From NCBI GenBank assembly GCA_035471805.1, contig DATIPS010000055.1:1-64000 (forward strand): a stretch of DNA of 64,000 nt, read 5' to 3'. Positions 52,047 through 60,111 of this stretch are shown here, piece after piece. A program made the position numbers and the translations under genes. The notes below the pieces were generated by a model that saw only the letters and a program-made list of their open reading frames with translations, did no database searches and was not told where the DNA came from. The DNA comes from Acidimicrobiia bacterium. GTDB taxonomy: Bacteria > Actinomycetota > Acidimicrobiia > Spongiisociales > JAHEDJ01. Numbering within the stretch: position 1 is the stretch's first letter; each line of letters starts with the position of its first letter.

Positions 52047-53217
52047 GCTCGGGATCGCCGTATCCCCCCGGGAATGGGGCGAGCGACTTCACCGGTTCGT
52101 CGCGGATCACGGTGGTGCCCGGGTTAGGACTCGCGTTATGCGGCCCGAGGACGTTCTTTCCGAGCGATTCGACGTTCTTATCATCGACGATCTCACTTCT
52201 TACCTGACTCGCAGGCTCGTCCAGCACGCGCAGGCCACCGGGAAGTCGGTGCTGGGCGTGTACGACGGTATCGAGTTCAGGGAGGGTGAAGAGCGTTTGC
52301 GTTCGCTGGGGGTCGATGCGGTGGTGGACGCGCATGCCTCTCCGGAAGAGTTCCTGAGGGTGATCGGCCGGATCTACTCGAGTTCCAGACCAACTGGTCG
52401 TGACCCTGCTGCCTCGCCGGAGGTGTCGGATGTGCCGGTCGAGCCCGTGAAATCTGCCGGACGCATAACTGTGATGGGTGGACCTGCTGGTGGCGTCGGA
52501 CGCACTGAGATCGCCGTTGCCCTGGCCGGTGCTTTGAGATATCGGGGCGAAGCGGTGGCCCTCGTGGATGGAGACAATCTCGCTCCATCGATCGCGCAGC
52601 GATTGGGGTTGGGGCTCCACCCGAATCTGAGGACGGCGGTGGACGCGTTGCATCACCGACGCGACGGCCTTCTCGGATCGTTGGTGTCTCCGCGCCATTT
52701 CAGGGTTGACGTCCTCGCCGGCCTGGCCAACCCGCGCGATTGGATCGAGCTCCGCTCCGGTGATGTAGTCGAGGTCGTGAAGGAGCTGGCCGATGACCGA
52801 GACAGGGTGATCGTGGACATCGGCTCACGCATTGAGGATGCGTCGCCTCACGGAGGACTCGATCGCAACGGCCTTGCCAGATCGATCCTGGCAGCGGCCG
52901 ATGAGGTCGTCGCGGTCGGATTGCCGTCCCCGGTGGGCGTCGCTCGCCTGATCGAATGGCTGGCAGATGCCGGCTCGCTCCTGGACCAGACCCCGGTGCA
53001 CTCCGTATTCAACCGGGTCACCAAGTCGAGTTTCTTGCAGCGGGAGGTGACCAGGGAGTTCACGCGAAGTTTCCGACCGGAGACGCTGTCGTTCATTCCC
53101 GACGACCGCCGGGTGTTTGAGGCTTCCTGGGCAGGAGAGCCCGTGCCTGTTGGGTCCTTTTCGAAGGCGGTTGCTTCGCTGGCCTCCCACCTCGGCGGGA
53201 AGGTGCAGACCCCATGA
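52033..53217 (+). CDS. tadZ: TadZ/CpaE-like protein with degenerate P-loop
   Basis: A 394-residue protein: an N-terminal receiver-like domain (about 1-115; VLIIDDLTSYLTRRLVQHAQATG) and a ParA/MinD-like domain (about 140-390). The P-loop reads GGPAGGVGRTEIAVALAGAL near 146-165: the signature Lys expected early in a deviant Walker A and the GKT Lys are replaced, so ATP hydrolysis may be lost. VALVDGDN near 176 keeps the Walker A' Asp. CpaE/TadZ localises the pilus ATPase. Its last codons overlap tadA by four bases. Confidence 0.8.
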   Translation: MLEPELGIAVSPREWGERLHRFVADHGGARVRTRVMRPEDVLSERFDVLIIDDLTSYLTRRLVQHAQATGKSVLGVYDGIEFREGEERLRSLGVDAVVDAHASPEEFLRVIGRIYSSSRPTGRDPAASPEVSDVPVEPVKSAGRITVMGGPAGGVGRTEIAVALAGALRYRGEAVALVDGDNLAPSIAQRLGLGLHPNLRTAVDALHHRRDGLLGSLVSPRHFRVDVLAGLANPRDWIELRSGDVVEVVKELADDRDRVIVDIGSRIEDASPHGGLDRNGLARSILAAADEVVAVGLPSPVGVARLIEWLADAGSLLDQTPVHSVFNRVTKSSFLQREVTREFTRSFRPETLSFIPDDRRVFEASWAGEPVPVGSFSKAVASLASHLGGKVQTP

Positions 53218-54494
53218 CGACGAATGCATACGACTTGATTCGGAAGACGGCCGTTGACGTCATCGAGAGCCGGAAGATCGATCCTCAGCGAGATCGAGTT
53301 GCCGTCGAACTTGTCGTTGCCTCCGTCGTCGACGACTACCAGCGCAAAGCTCATCTTGGGGATCAGCGAGCGCTGCATGATCCGGGGGAGATGGTCGGTC
53401 GGGTCATCAGGTCGATCGTGGATTTCGGTCCCCTGACGGATGTGCTGGCCCGGCCCGACGTCGAGGAGATATTCATCGAGGGCGCGCGAGTCACCTATAT
53501 CGACGGGTCGGGACAGCTGAGAGCGATTGCGGTTCCGACTACCGACGCCGAAAACCGGCAAGTTATAAACCGACTGCTGGCCGACACCGACCGCCATCTC
53601 GACACGGCCAGCCCAATCGTCCAGGCCCGCGTGCTGGCGGACTCGGCGAGGATGACCGCCGTCATTCCGCCGATCTCCGATCAGTTGTCCGCGACGATCC
53701 GTCGCTATGCGCTGCGGAATGAGTCCCTACCGTCACTGGTGGAGTTGGGGGCGATTACTTCAGCCGCCGCCGGGTTTCTGTGGGCGATCATGCAGACTGG
53801 TTTGTCGGTTCTGATCTCCGGCCCACCAGGCGCTGGGAAGACCTCACTGTTGAGCGCCATGATGACGGCCGCACCCCCGACACACTGTCTCCGCTGTTGT
53901 GAGGAAGTGCGCGAGTTGCACGTGCCCATCGTCCATGGCTCGTATTACGAGGCGCGGCCGCCGTCGCTGGACGGAGGAGGCGAGATCTCACTTCGTGATC
54001 TCGTGAAGATCGTGCTGGCTATGCGTCCCGATCGGATAGTCGTGGGCGAGGTGAGAGGAGCGGAAGCTTTCGAGTTGACCAGGGCGGTCAATGCCGGCTG
54101 TGGCTTCGCATGTACGGTCCACGCCAACTCCGCACCCGATGCTCTCAACGCGATCGTGAATGCCGCCTTGATGGCCGGTGAGAACGTGACCGAACCGATC
54201 GTGCGAAGGGTGTTCTCCTCGTCTATCGACTTCGTCGTTCACCTCGACCGCGATTCTCTACCGCAGGCCGGTAATGATCGACTCAGGCGGCAGGTGATGG
54301 AGATCATGGCTGTCATCCCGGCGATGAGGGATGACTTCTCGGTAGAGCCCATATTCGTTCGTGAATCTATAGGTCGACCTCTCGAGTGGACTGGGGTGTT
54401 TCCGTCCGAGCAGACGACGGCAATCATCAATAGGTCGCTTCCGCACGGCATCGACCTCAAGGCGATTCTCGAAGGTCGAGCGAACCCGTCGTGA
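53214..54494 (+). CDS. tadA: Tad pilus assembly ATPase TadA/CpaF
   Basis: A 426-residue secretion ATPase. IEEIFIEGARVTYI region near residue 83-97 is the N-terminal domain; Walker A GPPGAGKTSLL near 202-212; the Asp box CCEEVRELHVPIVH near 223-236; Walker B RPDRIVVGEVRGAEAFEL near 270-287 and the His box CTVHANSAPDALNAI near 298-312. It powers assembly of Flp pili. ATG overlaps tadZ by four bases and its stop overlaps tadB. Confidence 0.92.
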   Translation: MTTNAYDLIRKTAVDVIESRKIDPQRDRVAVELVVASVVDDYQRKAHLGDQRALHDPGEMVGRVIRSIVDFGPLTDVLARPDVEEIFIEGARVTYIDGSGQLRAIAVPTTDAENRQVINRLLADTDRHLDTASPIVQARVLADSARMTAVIPPISDQLSATIRRYALRNESLPSLVELGAITSAAAGFLWAIMQTGLSVLISGPPGAGKTSLLSAMMTAAPPTHCLRCCEEVRELHVPIVHGSYYEARPPSLDGGGEISLRDLVKIVLAMRPDRIVVGEVRGAEAFELTRAVNAGCGFACTVHANSAPDALNAIVNAALMAGENVTEPIVRRVFSSSIDFVVHLDRDSLPQAGNDRLRRQVMEIMAVIPAMRDDFSVEPIFVRESIGRPLEWTGVFPSEQTTAIINRSLPHGIDLKAILEGRANPS

Positions 54495-55390
54495 CCCTGC
54501 TTGCTTCCCTACTTTCCGGGCTTTTCGTCTTTCTGGTGGCAGGGGTGATCACCGGGAAGGGACCTCGATTCGACATACACAGGAACCGTCGTCCGGCAGT
54601 TTCGGATCAACAGACGTGGCTGATTCAGGCCGGAATCGACTTGACCCCAAGGCAGTTCTGGGTGACGTCGCTGGGCGCGGGCGTCATCGCCTTCTTCGTG
54701 TTTCTGCCGATAACCGGCGTGCCACTCGTTGCGTTGATGCCGGCAATCGTCGTTGCGATTCTTCCACGCGCATACTTCTCGCGGCGAAGAGCTCAGAGAC
54801 TGGCAGAGGTACAACAAGCATGGCCGGACGGGATCCGAGATCTGATTGCGTCCATTGCCTCGGGCATGTCGCTTCCCAAGGCCGTGGAGACCCTATCGCA
54901 GCGTGGGCCTGTGCCACTCCGAGAAGCTTTTGCCTCATACCCGTTACTGGCCAGAAACCTGGGGGTGGTCCCGGCCCTGGAAGTGATCAAGGAGGAGTTG
55001 GCCGATCCGACATCTGATCGTGTGATCGAGGTGCTGGTCCTTGCATACGAACGTGGGGGAGCGATCGTTTCACGCATCTTGCAGGATCTGGCCGAAGCGA
55101 CCACCCGCGATCTCTGGGCCCTTGAGGAGATGAGAACCGAGGCGCTCGAGCAGAAGATCAACGCCAGGGCCGTATTTGCCCTTCCCTGGTTTGTGCTGGT
55201 CGCGCTGACTGCTCGAGCCGGAATGTTCCGGGACTTCTACCGGTCTCCCGGTGGGGCAGTCGTGATCTTGATAGGGGCATCCATGAGCCTGGTCGGAATC
55301 TTGATCGTGAGAAGACTGAGCCGGGACCAGGAGGAGCCGCGCGTCATGGGAGGTTCCTCTCTGAGCCTCGGTCGTGAGGCCCCATCATGA
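54491..55390 (+). CDS. tadB: Tad pilus assembly protein TadB
   Basis: A 299-residue membrane protein of the TadB/T2SF family: three or four helices and the cytoplasmic block AWPDGIRDLIASIASGMSLPKAVETL near residue 115-140 with the paired SDRVIEVLVLAYERGGAIVSRILQDLAEATT near 174-204. It forms the inner-membrane platform with TadC. GTG start overlaps tadA by four bases; its stop overlaps tadC. Confidence 0.9.
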   Translation: MTLLASLLSGLFVFLVAGVITGKGPRFDIHRNRRPAVSDQQTWLIQAGIDLTPRQFWVTSLGAGVIAFFVFLPITGVPLVALMPAIVVAILPRAYFSRRRAQRLAEVQQAWPDGIRDLIASIASGMSLPKAVETLSQRGPVPLREAFASYPLLARNLGVVPALEVIKEELADPTSDRVIEVLVLAYERGGAIVSRILQDLAEATTRDLWALEEMRTEALEQKINARAVFALPWFVLVALTARAGMFRDFYRSPGGAVVILIGASMSLVGILIVRRLSRDQEEPRVMGGSSLSLGREAPS

Positions 55391-56349
55391 GATCGGGCGG
55401 AATCGACCTGTTGGTCTCCATCTTTTCGGGGGTTTCCGCTGCGGCTCTTGCTGCGCTGCTGGTCCCTCCGGCCCGGCGCCTGGCACCGCGAGTGCGGCCG
55501 TATACGGTGATCAGTAGGACGAACCTCGGTCGAAGCCCGGACGTTCTGAGCGTGGCGGTTCCAGGGCCGATCATGGGGGCGGGTGTCGTGGCTCGGCTAT
55601 TCGGCCCCATGGTCGTGGCGCTCGCCGGCCGGTTCGGCAAGCTCGTCGAGGCCACGGGCGACGAGGGGATGGCGCTCAAATTGCGACAGGCCGGACTGTT
55701 CAACGACCTGCCGGAGGATGTCCGCCTTCAGGAATATCGCATCCGGCAGCTGGGCACCACTGTCGCGGCCTCAGCACTGGGAGGGATCGTCGGATCGGTC
55801 GTTGGAGAGGGCGCTTCGCTGGCGGTTCTTCTTGGGGTTCTCGGTTTTGTCGTCGGTGCGACCCGCTCGCGCGCCGCGGTCGACCGTGCAATTGAGGAAC
55901 GACGCGATCGGATGAGAATCGAGATCTACACGATCAATCAGCTTCTTGCCATGCGAATCCGGGTCGGGGGCGGAGTAGTGCAGGCTGTTCACCAACTGGC
56001 GCTTCGTGGCACCGGCGCCGTGGTCGATGAGCTGGGGGAGGCGCTGAGGCTTCATCGCAGCGGAATGCCGGCTGCTGAGGCGTTCAATCGGATCGCAACA
56101 ACGACGCCGGAGGCGCACTCGGCCAGAACTTACGCTCTCCTGGCCGCCGCCGATGAGCGGGGGGCCGATCTCGGGGAAGCGTTGCTTGCCCTCAGTGAAG
56201 ACGTCCGGGAAGGGAGGCGAGAGGCAATGAAGCGGCAGGCGACAAAGCGTCGCGCTGCGATGTTGATTCCGACAATCGTGATTCTGGCGCCCGTGATGCT
56301 GTTGTTCGTTGCCGCTCCCCTTCCTTCCATGATCTTTGGGAATCTGTGA
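55387..56349 (+). CDS. tadC: Tad pilus assembly protein TadC
   Basis: A 320-residue T2SF-fold membrane protein, paralogue of TadB: MRIRVGGGVVQAVHQLALRGTGAVVDELGEALRLHRSGMPAAEAF near residue 190-235 and the tail REAMKRQATKRRAAMLIPTIVILAPVMLLFVAAPLPSM. It is the second platform protein. ATG overlaps tadB by four bases. The flp-like gene starts 34 bases after its stop. Confidence 0.9.
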   Translation: MRSGGIDLLVSIFSGVSAAALAALLVPPARRLAPRVRPYTVISRTNLGRSPDVLSVAVPGPIMGAGVVARLFGPMVVALAGRFGKLVEATGDEGMALKLRQAGLFNDLPEDVRLQEYRIRQLGTTVAASALGGIVGSVVGEGASLAVLLGVLGFVVGATRSRAAVDRAIEERRDRMRIEIYTINQLLAMRIRVGGGVVQAVHQLALRGTGAVVDELGEALRLHRSGMPAAEAFNRIATTTPEAHSARTYALLAAADERGADLGEALLALSEDVREGRREAMKRQATKRRAAMLIPTIVILAPVMLLFVAAPLPSMIFGNL

Positions 56350-56383
56350 TGAATATGCTTTCGAGGAAGGGAAAGGAGCGGGA

Positions 56384-56584
56384 GTGATCCGACGATTGTT
56401 GGTTCTATTGCAGGACGTGCCGTCTCGAGTGGGCGTACTCCGCCGCGAGGAAGGGCTCAGCACTGCCGAGTTGCTGGGGAACGCTGCGCTGGCAATTGCC
56501 GCCCTGGTCGTTATCTGGGGCCTACTCCAGGCGCTCGGCGTGGACGTTATCGACTGGATTCGAACCAAGATCCTCGACGGCTGA
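56384..56584 (+). CDS. Flp-type pilin-like protein
   Basis: A 66-residue protein. REEGLSTAELLGNAALAIAALVVIWGLLQALGV has the shape of a Flp pilin: charged leader, Gly cleavage site, Glu at +5 and a hydrophobic stretch. The C-terminus DVIDWIRTKILDG is short. Strong AAAGGAG precedes GTG 56384. It is the most likely main pilin of this locus. A prepilin peptidase is not present nearby. Confidence 0.7.
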   Translation: MIRRLLVLLQDVPSRVGVLRREEGLSTAELLGNAALAIAALVVIWGLLQALGVDVIDWIRTKILDG

Positions 56585-56595
56585 GAGTTTTAGGC

Positions 56596-56967
56596 GTGGA
56601 CGGTGCCTCTGAGCACGGCATGTCGACCCCGCAGTATGTGCTGGCGGCGGGTCTTGCCCTTCTGCTGTTCGTTGCGTTCGCCAACTTGATCGTGTTCCAA
56701 TACGGTCGGGGCGTGGTGCGCGCGGCTCTCGATGAGGGCGTTCGGGCCGCTGCGCCATTGGGCGGCGTCCCTGCGGACTGCCAGGCCACGGTCGATTCGT
56801 TCATCTTCGATTTGCTGGGCGACGAGATGGGTCGTGGTGTCACGGTCGAGTGCGGTCTGGAAGGAAACCTGGTTGTGGCAAACGCCGCGGTCAGATTCGA
56901 CGGCTGGGTCATTCCCGATTGGGAGTTCGTCATGTCTGCTGCCGCCGTGAAAGAGGGTCTGCCGTGA
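56596..56967 (+). CDS. TadE-like pseudopilin 1
   Basis: A 123-residue protein with a class III-like leader: SEHG followed by MSTPQYVLAAGLALLLFVAFANLIVF near residue 6-32. Gln stands at the +5 position where Glu is expected, so processing or assembly could differ. The rest is a short exported domain with two Cys (CQATVDSF, VECGLEG). It lies 11 bases after the flp-like gene. Confidence 0.7.
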   Translation: MDGASEHGMSTPQYVLAAGLALLLFVAFANLIVFQYGRGVVRAALDEGVRAAAPLGGVPADCQATVDSFIFDLLGDEMGRGVTVECGLEGNLVVANAAVRFDGWVIPDWEFVMSAAAVKEGLP

Positions 56968-57428
56968 GGATCCGGATCGACGACCGGGGCGCCTCCCCGA
57001 TCGAGTTCGCTCTTGCGGTCGGTTTCTTGCTGATACCGACGGCCGTGCTCGTGATGTCCATCGCGCCCTGGGTCGAGAGGCAATCCTTGGCCCGTGTAGC
57101 CGCAGGTGAGGCCGCCCGTGTGTTGGTCTTGTCGCAAGGGTCGACTCCGGACGAGGGGGCTGCATACGGGGTGGTGTTGCAGATCGCCTCCAACCATGGA
57201 GTCGATCAGGGTGACGTGTCCGTGTTCTTCTGTGCACCGGAGTCGGCGTCTGATGTGATCAAGGCGGCCTCCCATTGTCCAACCCTCGAACGCGGGGCCA
57301 TCGTTGATGTCGAAGTCCGGGTTCGCGTTCCGGCGGCGACCGTTCTCGGGATAGGGACTTTCGGCGAAGCGACGGTGTCGTCCCGGGTCTCCGAGCAGGT
57401 GGAACTCTTCAGGAGTTTCGCGCCGTGA
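56964..57428 (+). CDS. TadE-like pseudopilin 2
   Basis: A 154-residue protein with leader DRG and the hydrophobic segment ASPIEFALAVGFLLIPTAVLVMSI, with Glu at +5. The remaining part is exported and has Cys residues (FFCAPESAS, SHCPTLERG). TadE/TadF proteins are minor pilins needed for Flp pilus formation. GTG overlaps the previous stop by four bases. Confidence 0.75.
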   Translation: MRIRIDDRGASPIEFALAVGFLLIPTAVLVMSIAPWVERQSLARVAAGEAARVLVLSQGSTPDEGAAYGVVLQIASNHGVDQGDVSVFFCAPESASDVIKAASHCPTLERGAIVDVEVRVRVPAATVLGIGTFGEATVSSRVSEQVELFRSFAP

Positions 57429-57841
57429 ATGAGCGTGGATCGATTACGTTCTGGATACTGGGGCTGTCGATCGCCTTGTTGTTCCTTGGTGGCATCAGCG
57501 TCGATCTCTGGCGAGTGATGTCGGATAGACGGGAACTGGCGGTGGTGGCGGATTCCGCGGCCGCAGCGGCTGCGTCTGCGATTGATGTCGATCATTGGCG
57601 CAACGCAGGTGAGGTCCGCCTGCTCTACGACCAGGCTGCCGATTTGGCGGAGAGCGTCGTGGCCCAACACGTTGTAGCCGGCGAGTTGGCGGCTCCGATC
57701 GGCGTAGCAGTCGCTGGTGACACAGTGCAGGTGACGATGACGCGTGAAGTGGAGCTGACACTTCTCCGGATTCTCTCGGCAGGCGACGATCCGTTGGTGG
57801 TGCGGGTTGTTTCAACCGCGCGAGCCACACCATCTTCGTAG
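57425..57841 (+). CDS. TadG-like protein
   Basis: A 138-residue protein with short leader ERG and SITFWILGLSIALLFLGGISVDLWRV, then LAVVADSAAAAAASAIDVDHWR, the pattern of TadG/DUF2134 pilus proteins. The +5 residue is Trp, not Glu, so it may stay membrane-anchored. It is shorter than full TadG and lacks the long C-terminal domain. Overlaps previous gene by four bases. Confidence 0.7.
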   Translation: MNERGSITFWILGLSIALLFLGGISVDLWRVMSDRRELAVVADSAAAAAASAIDVDHWRNAGEVRLLYDQAADLAESVVAQHVVAGELAAPIGVAVAGDTVQVTMTREVELTLLRILSAGDDPLVVRVVSTARATPSS

Positions 57842-57845
57842 GGCC

Positions 57846-58340
57846 ATGATGGGCGGCGCTGGGGCATGGCGGATTGCATCTGCCTTCGGTCTGATCGTCT
57901 TCCTGGCCGGCATCTGTTTATGGCAGTTCATCGACCCTCCTGCCGGCGGAGTAATCGATTCCAAGGATGCCACGGTGAGCAGGGTCGGCCTCACGGTGCT
58001 CTCAGAGGAGGAGTTGTGGATCGCCGCCGCGCAAGCCGCTTTGGACGGTTGGGCTGTGTACGCATCGACGGGTGATCTTGCGGAGGTCGAGGGTTTGATC
58101 GACCCGGGCGGCCCGCAGTTCGCGCAGTTGCTCGGCGAGGCGTCGACGATCGTGAATGGAGGGGGTTCCTATTCGTTCGTGCTCGATGAGCCGGCGGCCT
58201 CCATGCGTGGCGGGTACCCGGTTGTGTCGGCAGAGTTGGCTGTGTTGCTCGACGCCGAGGTGATCGAAAACCTCGAGTGGGACATCTACCTGGTTGAGCG
58301 TGAGGGGGTCTGGCTGCTCTGGACGGTCGAGGATCGCTGA
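57846..58340 (+). CDS. Membrane-anchored protein at end of Tad operon
   Basis: A 164-residue protein with one N-terminal helix (IASAFGLIVFLAGICLWQFI near residue 9-28) and an exported part of about 130 residues. LTVLSEEELWIAAAQAALDGWAVYASTGDLAEVEGLI is reminiscent of NTF2-like or SnoaL-type domains. No motif identifies it. It starts four bases after the TadG stop and is followed by two palindromes. Confidence 0.6.
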   Translation: MMGGAGAWRIASAFGLIVFLAGICLWQFIDPPAGGVIDSKDATVSRVGLTVLSEEELWIAAAQAALDGWAVYASTGDLAEVEGLIDPGGPQFAQLLGEASTIVNGGGSYSFVLDEPAASMRGGYPVVSAELAVLLDAEVIENLEWDIYLVEREGVWLLWTVEDR

Positions 58341-58348
58341 TCGTGGGT

Positions 58349-58397
58349 TTTCTCAGCAATGCTGTTGCGCGTGGGGATCAACAGTATTGCGGAGAAA
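58349..58397 (+). repeat. 49-bp intergenic palindrome, copy 6
   Basis: Arms GCAATGCTGTTG and CAACAGTATTGC with one wobble; centre GCGCGTGGGGA. Starts eight bases after the last Tad-operon gene. Differs from copy 7 at three bases. Confidence 0.85.
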
Positions 58398-58407
58398 CCG
58401 GGTGTCT

Positions 58408-58456
58408 ATTCTCAGCAATGCTGTTGCGCGTGGGGATCAACGGTATTGCCGAGAAA
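58408..58456 (+). repeat. 49-bp intergenic palindrome, copy 7
   Basis: Tandem to copy 6, same orientation, ten bases apart. Outer base of the left arm is A in place of T and the right arm reads CGGTATTGC. It ends 12 bases before the FTR1 promoter. Confidence 0.85.
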
Positions 58457-58467
58457 CCGGCCCGTTC

Positions 58468-58493
58468 TTGACACTACGGCAATAGTGTAAACT
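58468..58493 (+). promoter_or_regulatory. FTR1 promoter with overlapping inverted repeat
   Basis: TTGACA at 58468-58473 and TAAACT at 58488-58493 form a promoter with a short 14-base spacer. TGACACTA and TAGTGTAA face each other across six bases (one mismatch) and cover both elements. Transcription would begin at or next to the ATG (58502), with no ribosome-binding site visible, implying a leaderless mRNA. An iron-responsive repressor is a reasonable guess; the repeat is not the usual IdeR box. Confidence 0.5.
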
Positions 58494-58501
58494 CCCCGCC
58501 C

Positions 58502-59347
58502 ATGGCTGCGTTTCTCGTTATGTTGCGTGAAGGAGTTGAGGCGGCTCTTGTCGTCGCAATCCTGCTCGCTTACCTCAATAGGCTCGGTTCCCGTACTCAA
58601 ATCCGGTGGGTTTGGGTTGGCACTCTCTCGGCGGCATTCCTTTCGCTCTTGATCGGCGTCGTCATCTACAACACCATCGGAGCGCTCGAAGGTCGCGCCG
58701 AGGAGCTCACCGAGGGTGCCGTTGCCTTCGCCGCAGCCGGATTGCTCACCTGGATGATTTTCTGGATGGGCAAGAACGCCCGCCAGCTACGCGGCAAGCT
58801 CGAGTCCGAGGCCGCTTCCGCAGTCGAAGTCGGTGGAGTCGCCGCACTGGCCGCAGTCGCGTTCGTGGCTGTGATGAGAGAGGGGCTCGAGTCGGCTCTC
58901 TTCCTGATCTCGACCACAGTCGGCGAATCGGCCAGCGGCAGTCAACTCCTCGGAGGTCTCCTCGGCCTGTTGACTGCGATCGGGATCGGATACCTGATGT
59001 ATCGGGGAGGTAGCCGGATCAACCTGCGCGTCTTCTTCCGGGTCACCGGGTTCCTCATCATCTTGTTCGCCGCCGGCCTCGTGTCGAAGGGAGTCCATGA
59101 GTTCCAGGAAGCGGCGGTCCTGCCGATCCTGGTTGAACCTCTTTATCAGCTTCCCTTCGGCGATCCAGATGTGAGCACGGTCGCACGGTTCGCCAAGACG
59201 ATGTTCGGATGGTCGCCGGCACCTTCGCTGCTCATGGTGTTTTCCTACTGGGCCTACTTGCTGCCCATCGGCGCGGCTTTCGCGCAGATGACCGCGGCGA
59301 AGCCGCAGGCCGAGGTGGGGCAGGCGAGCAGTAACGCGACCGCGTAG
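58502..59347 (+). CDS. efeU: FTR1-family high-affinity iron permease (EfeU-like)
   Basis: A 281-residue membrane protein with seven helices. REGVEAALVV near residue 9-18 and REGLESALFL near 126-135 are the two REGxE motifs through which iron passes. This is the FTR1/EfeU permease family (iron uptake). No efeO or efeB-like gene (peroxidase or cupredoxin partner) follows in this window. The promoter and the likely leaderless start are described separately. Confidence 0.85.
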   Translation: MAAFLVMLREGVEAALVVAILLAYLNRLGSRTQIRWVWVGTLSAAFLSLLIGVVIYNTIGALEGRAEELTEGAVAFAAAGLLTWMIFWMGKNARQLRGKLESEAASAVEVGGVAALAAVAFVAVMREGLESALFLISTTVGESASGSQLLGGLLGLLTAIGIGYLMYRGGSRINLRVFFRVTGFLIILFAAGLVSKGVHEFQEAAVLPILVEPLYQLPFGDPDVSTVARFAKTMFGWSPAPSLLMVFSYWAYLLPIGAAFAQMTAAKPQAEVGQASSNATA

Positions 59348-59467
59348 GAGCAGTCGGCCGACCCGCGCGGGTGCACTGCTGCCGGCGAGACACAACCGCC
59401 AGAAGCCGTCGATGGTCCCGCGCCCGGACCTGCCGGGTCGCCGCCGAGTCGACTCCTACTTGTCGCC

Positions 59468-59962
59468 CTAAGCTTCGGCCGGAGGCCGCCAGAAGACTGC
59501 CAGCTGGGTGATGCCGGCACCGATACCGGCCAGACCGATGATGAAACCCGGCCAGCCGGAGAAGTCGAGGCCGGCGGCGTTGTCGATCGACCATTCACCT
59601 GCGCCTATCGTCGCCATCGTCAGGCCTACCACGCCCAGGGTCATCACATACTCCCATCCCTCGATGGGCCGGTTGAATGCGAAGAAACCCGCCTTGCGGT
59701 GATTGGACACTCCGGCGACGACCATCGTCGCGACCAGGCCGGCGGATGCGAAGGTCGTGAGGAATCCAAAGATGAGTCCGGTGCCAATTGCCAGCTCCCC
59801 GGCTGCTGCTAGGAATGCCTGCATCTTGGCTTGACGGAAGCCGATGGATTCGAACCAGGTGGCGGTGCTGTCGAGGTTCCGTCCGTGGTTCAAACCGTGG
59901 GCAATCATCACGGCGCCGATCGCCAACCGAAGTATGAAGAGACCCAGATCAATCGCTTCCAT
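59468..59962 (-). CDS. DoxX-family membrane protein
   Basis: A 164-residue protein with four helices: LGLFILRLAIGAVMIAHGLNH near residue 6-26, MQAFLAAAGELAIGTGLIFGFLTTFASAGLVATMVVAG near 47-84, MTLGVVGLTMATIGAGEW and the C-terminal FIIGLAGIGAGITQL. DoxX-like proteins include quinol-oxidase subunits and many without known function. GAGAGG precedes the ATG. The gene lies tail to tail with the FTR1 gene, 120 bases away; that gap holds no gene. Confidence 0.85.
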   Translation of the reverse strand: MEAIDLGLFILRLAIGAVMIAHGLNHGRNLDSTATWFESIGFRQAKMQAFLAAAGELAIGTGLIFGFLTTFASAGLVATMVVAGVSNHRKAGFFAFNRPIEGWEYVMTLGVVGLTMATIGAGEWSIDNAAGLDFSGWPGFIIGLAGIGAGITQLAVFWRPPAEA

Positions 59963-60111
59963 ATCAACCTCTCTCGTCCGGGGATGAGTACTCCCCCCAA
60001 CCAACTTGGGGCCGTATCGTATTCCATTGCCTCCGGTCATGCTCGAAAGAGCAGGCGGAAACTGTCGCCGGTTTCATCGGGTATTTGTGCCGGGGAGCTG
60101 GGCCGATCGGG

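Noticed and set aside
59348..59467. Palindromes in the gap between FTR1 and DoxX genes
   Set aside because: GC-rich sequence gives several short chance palindromes; none has the shape of a terminator or known element.
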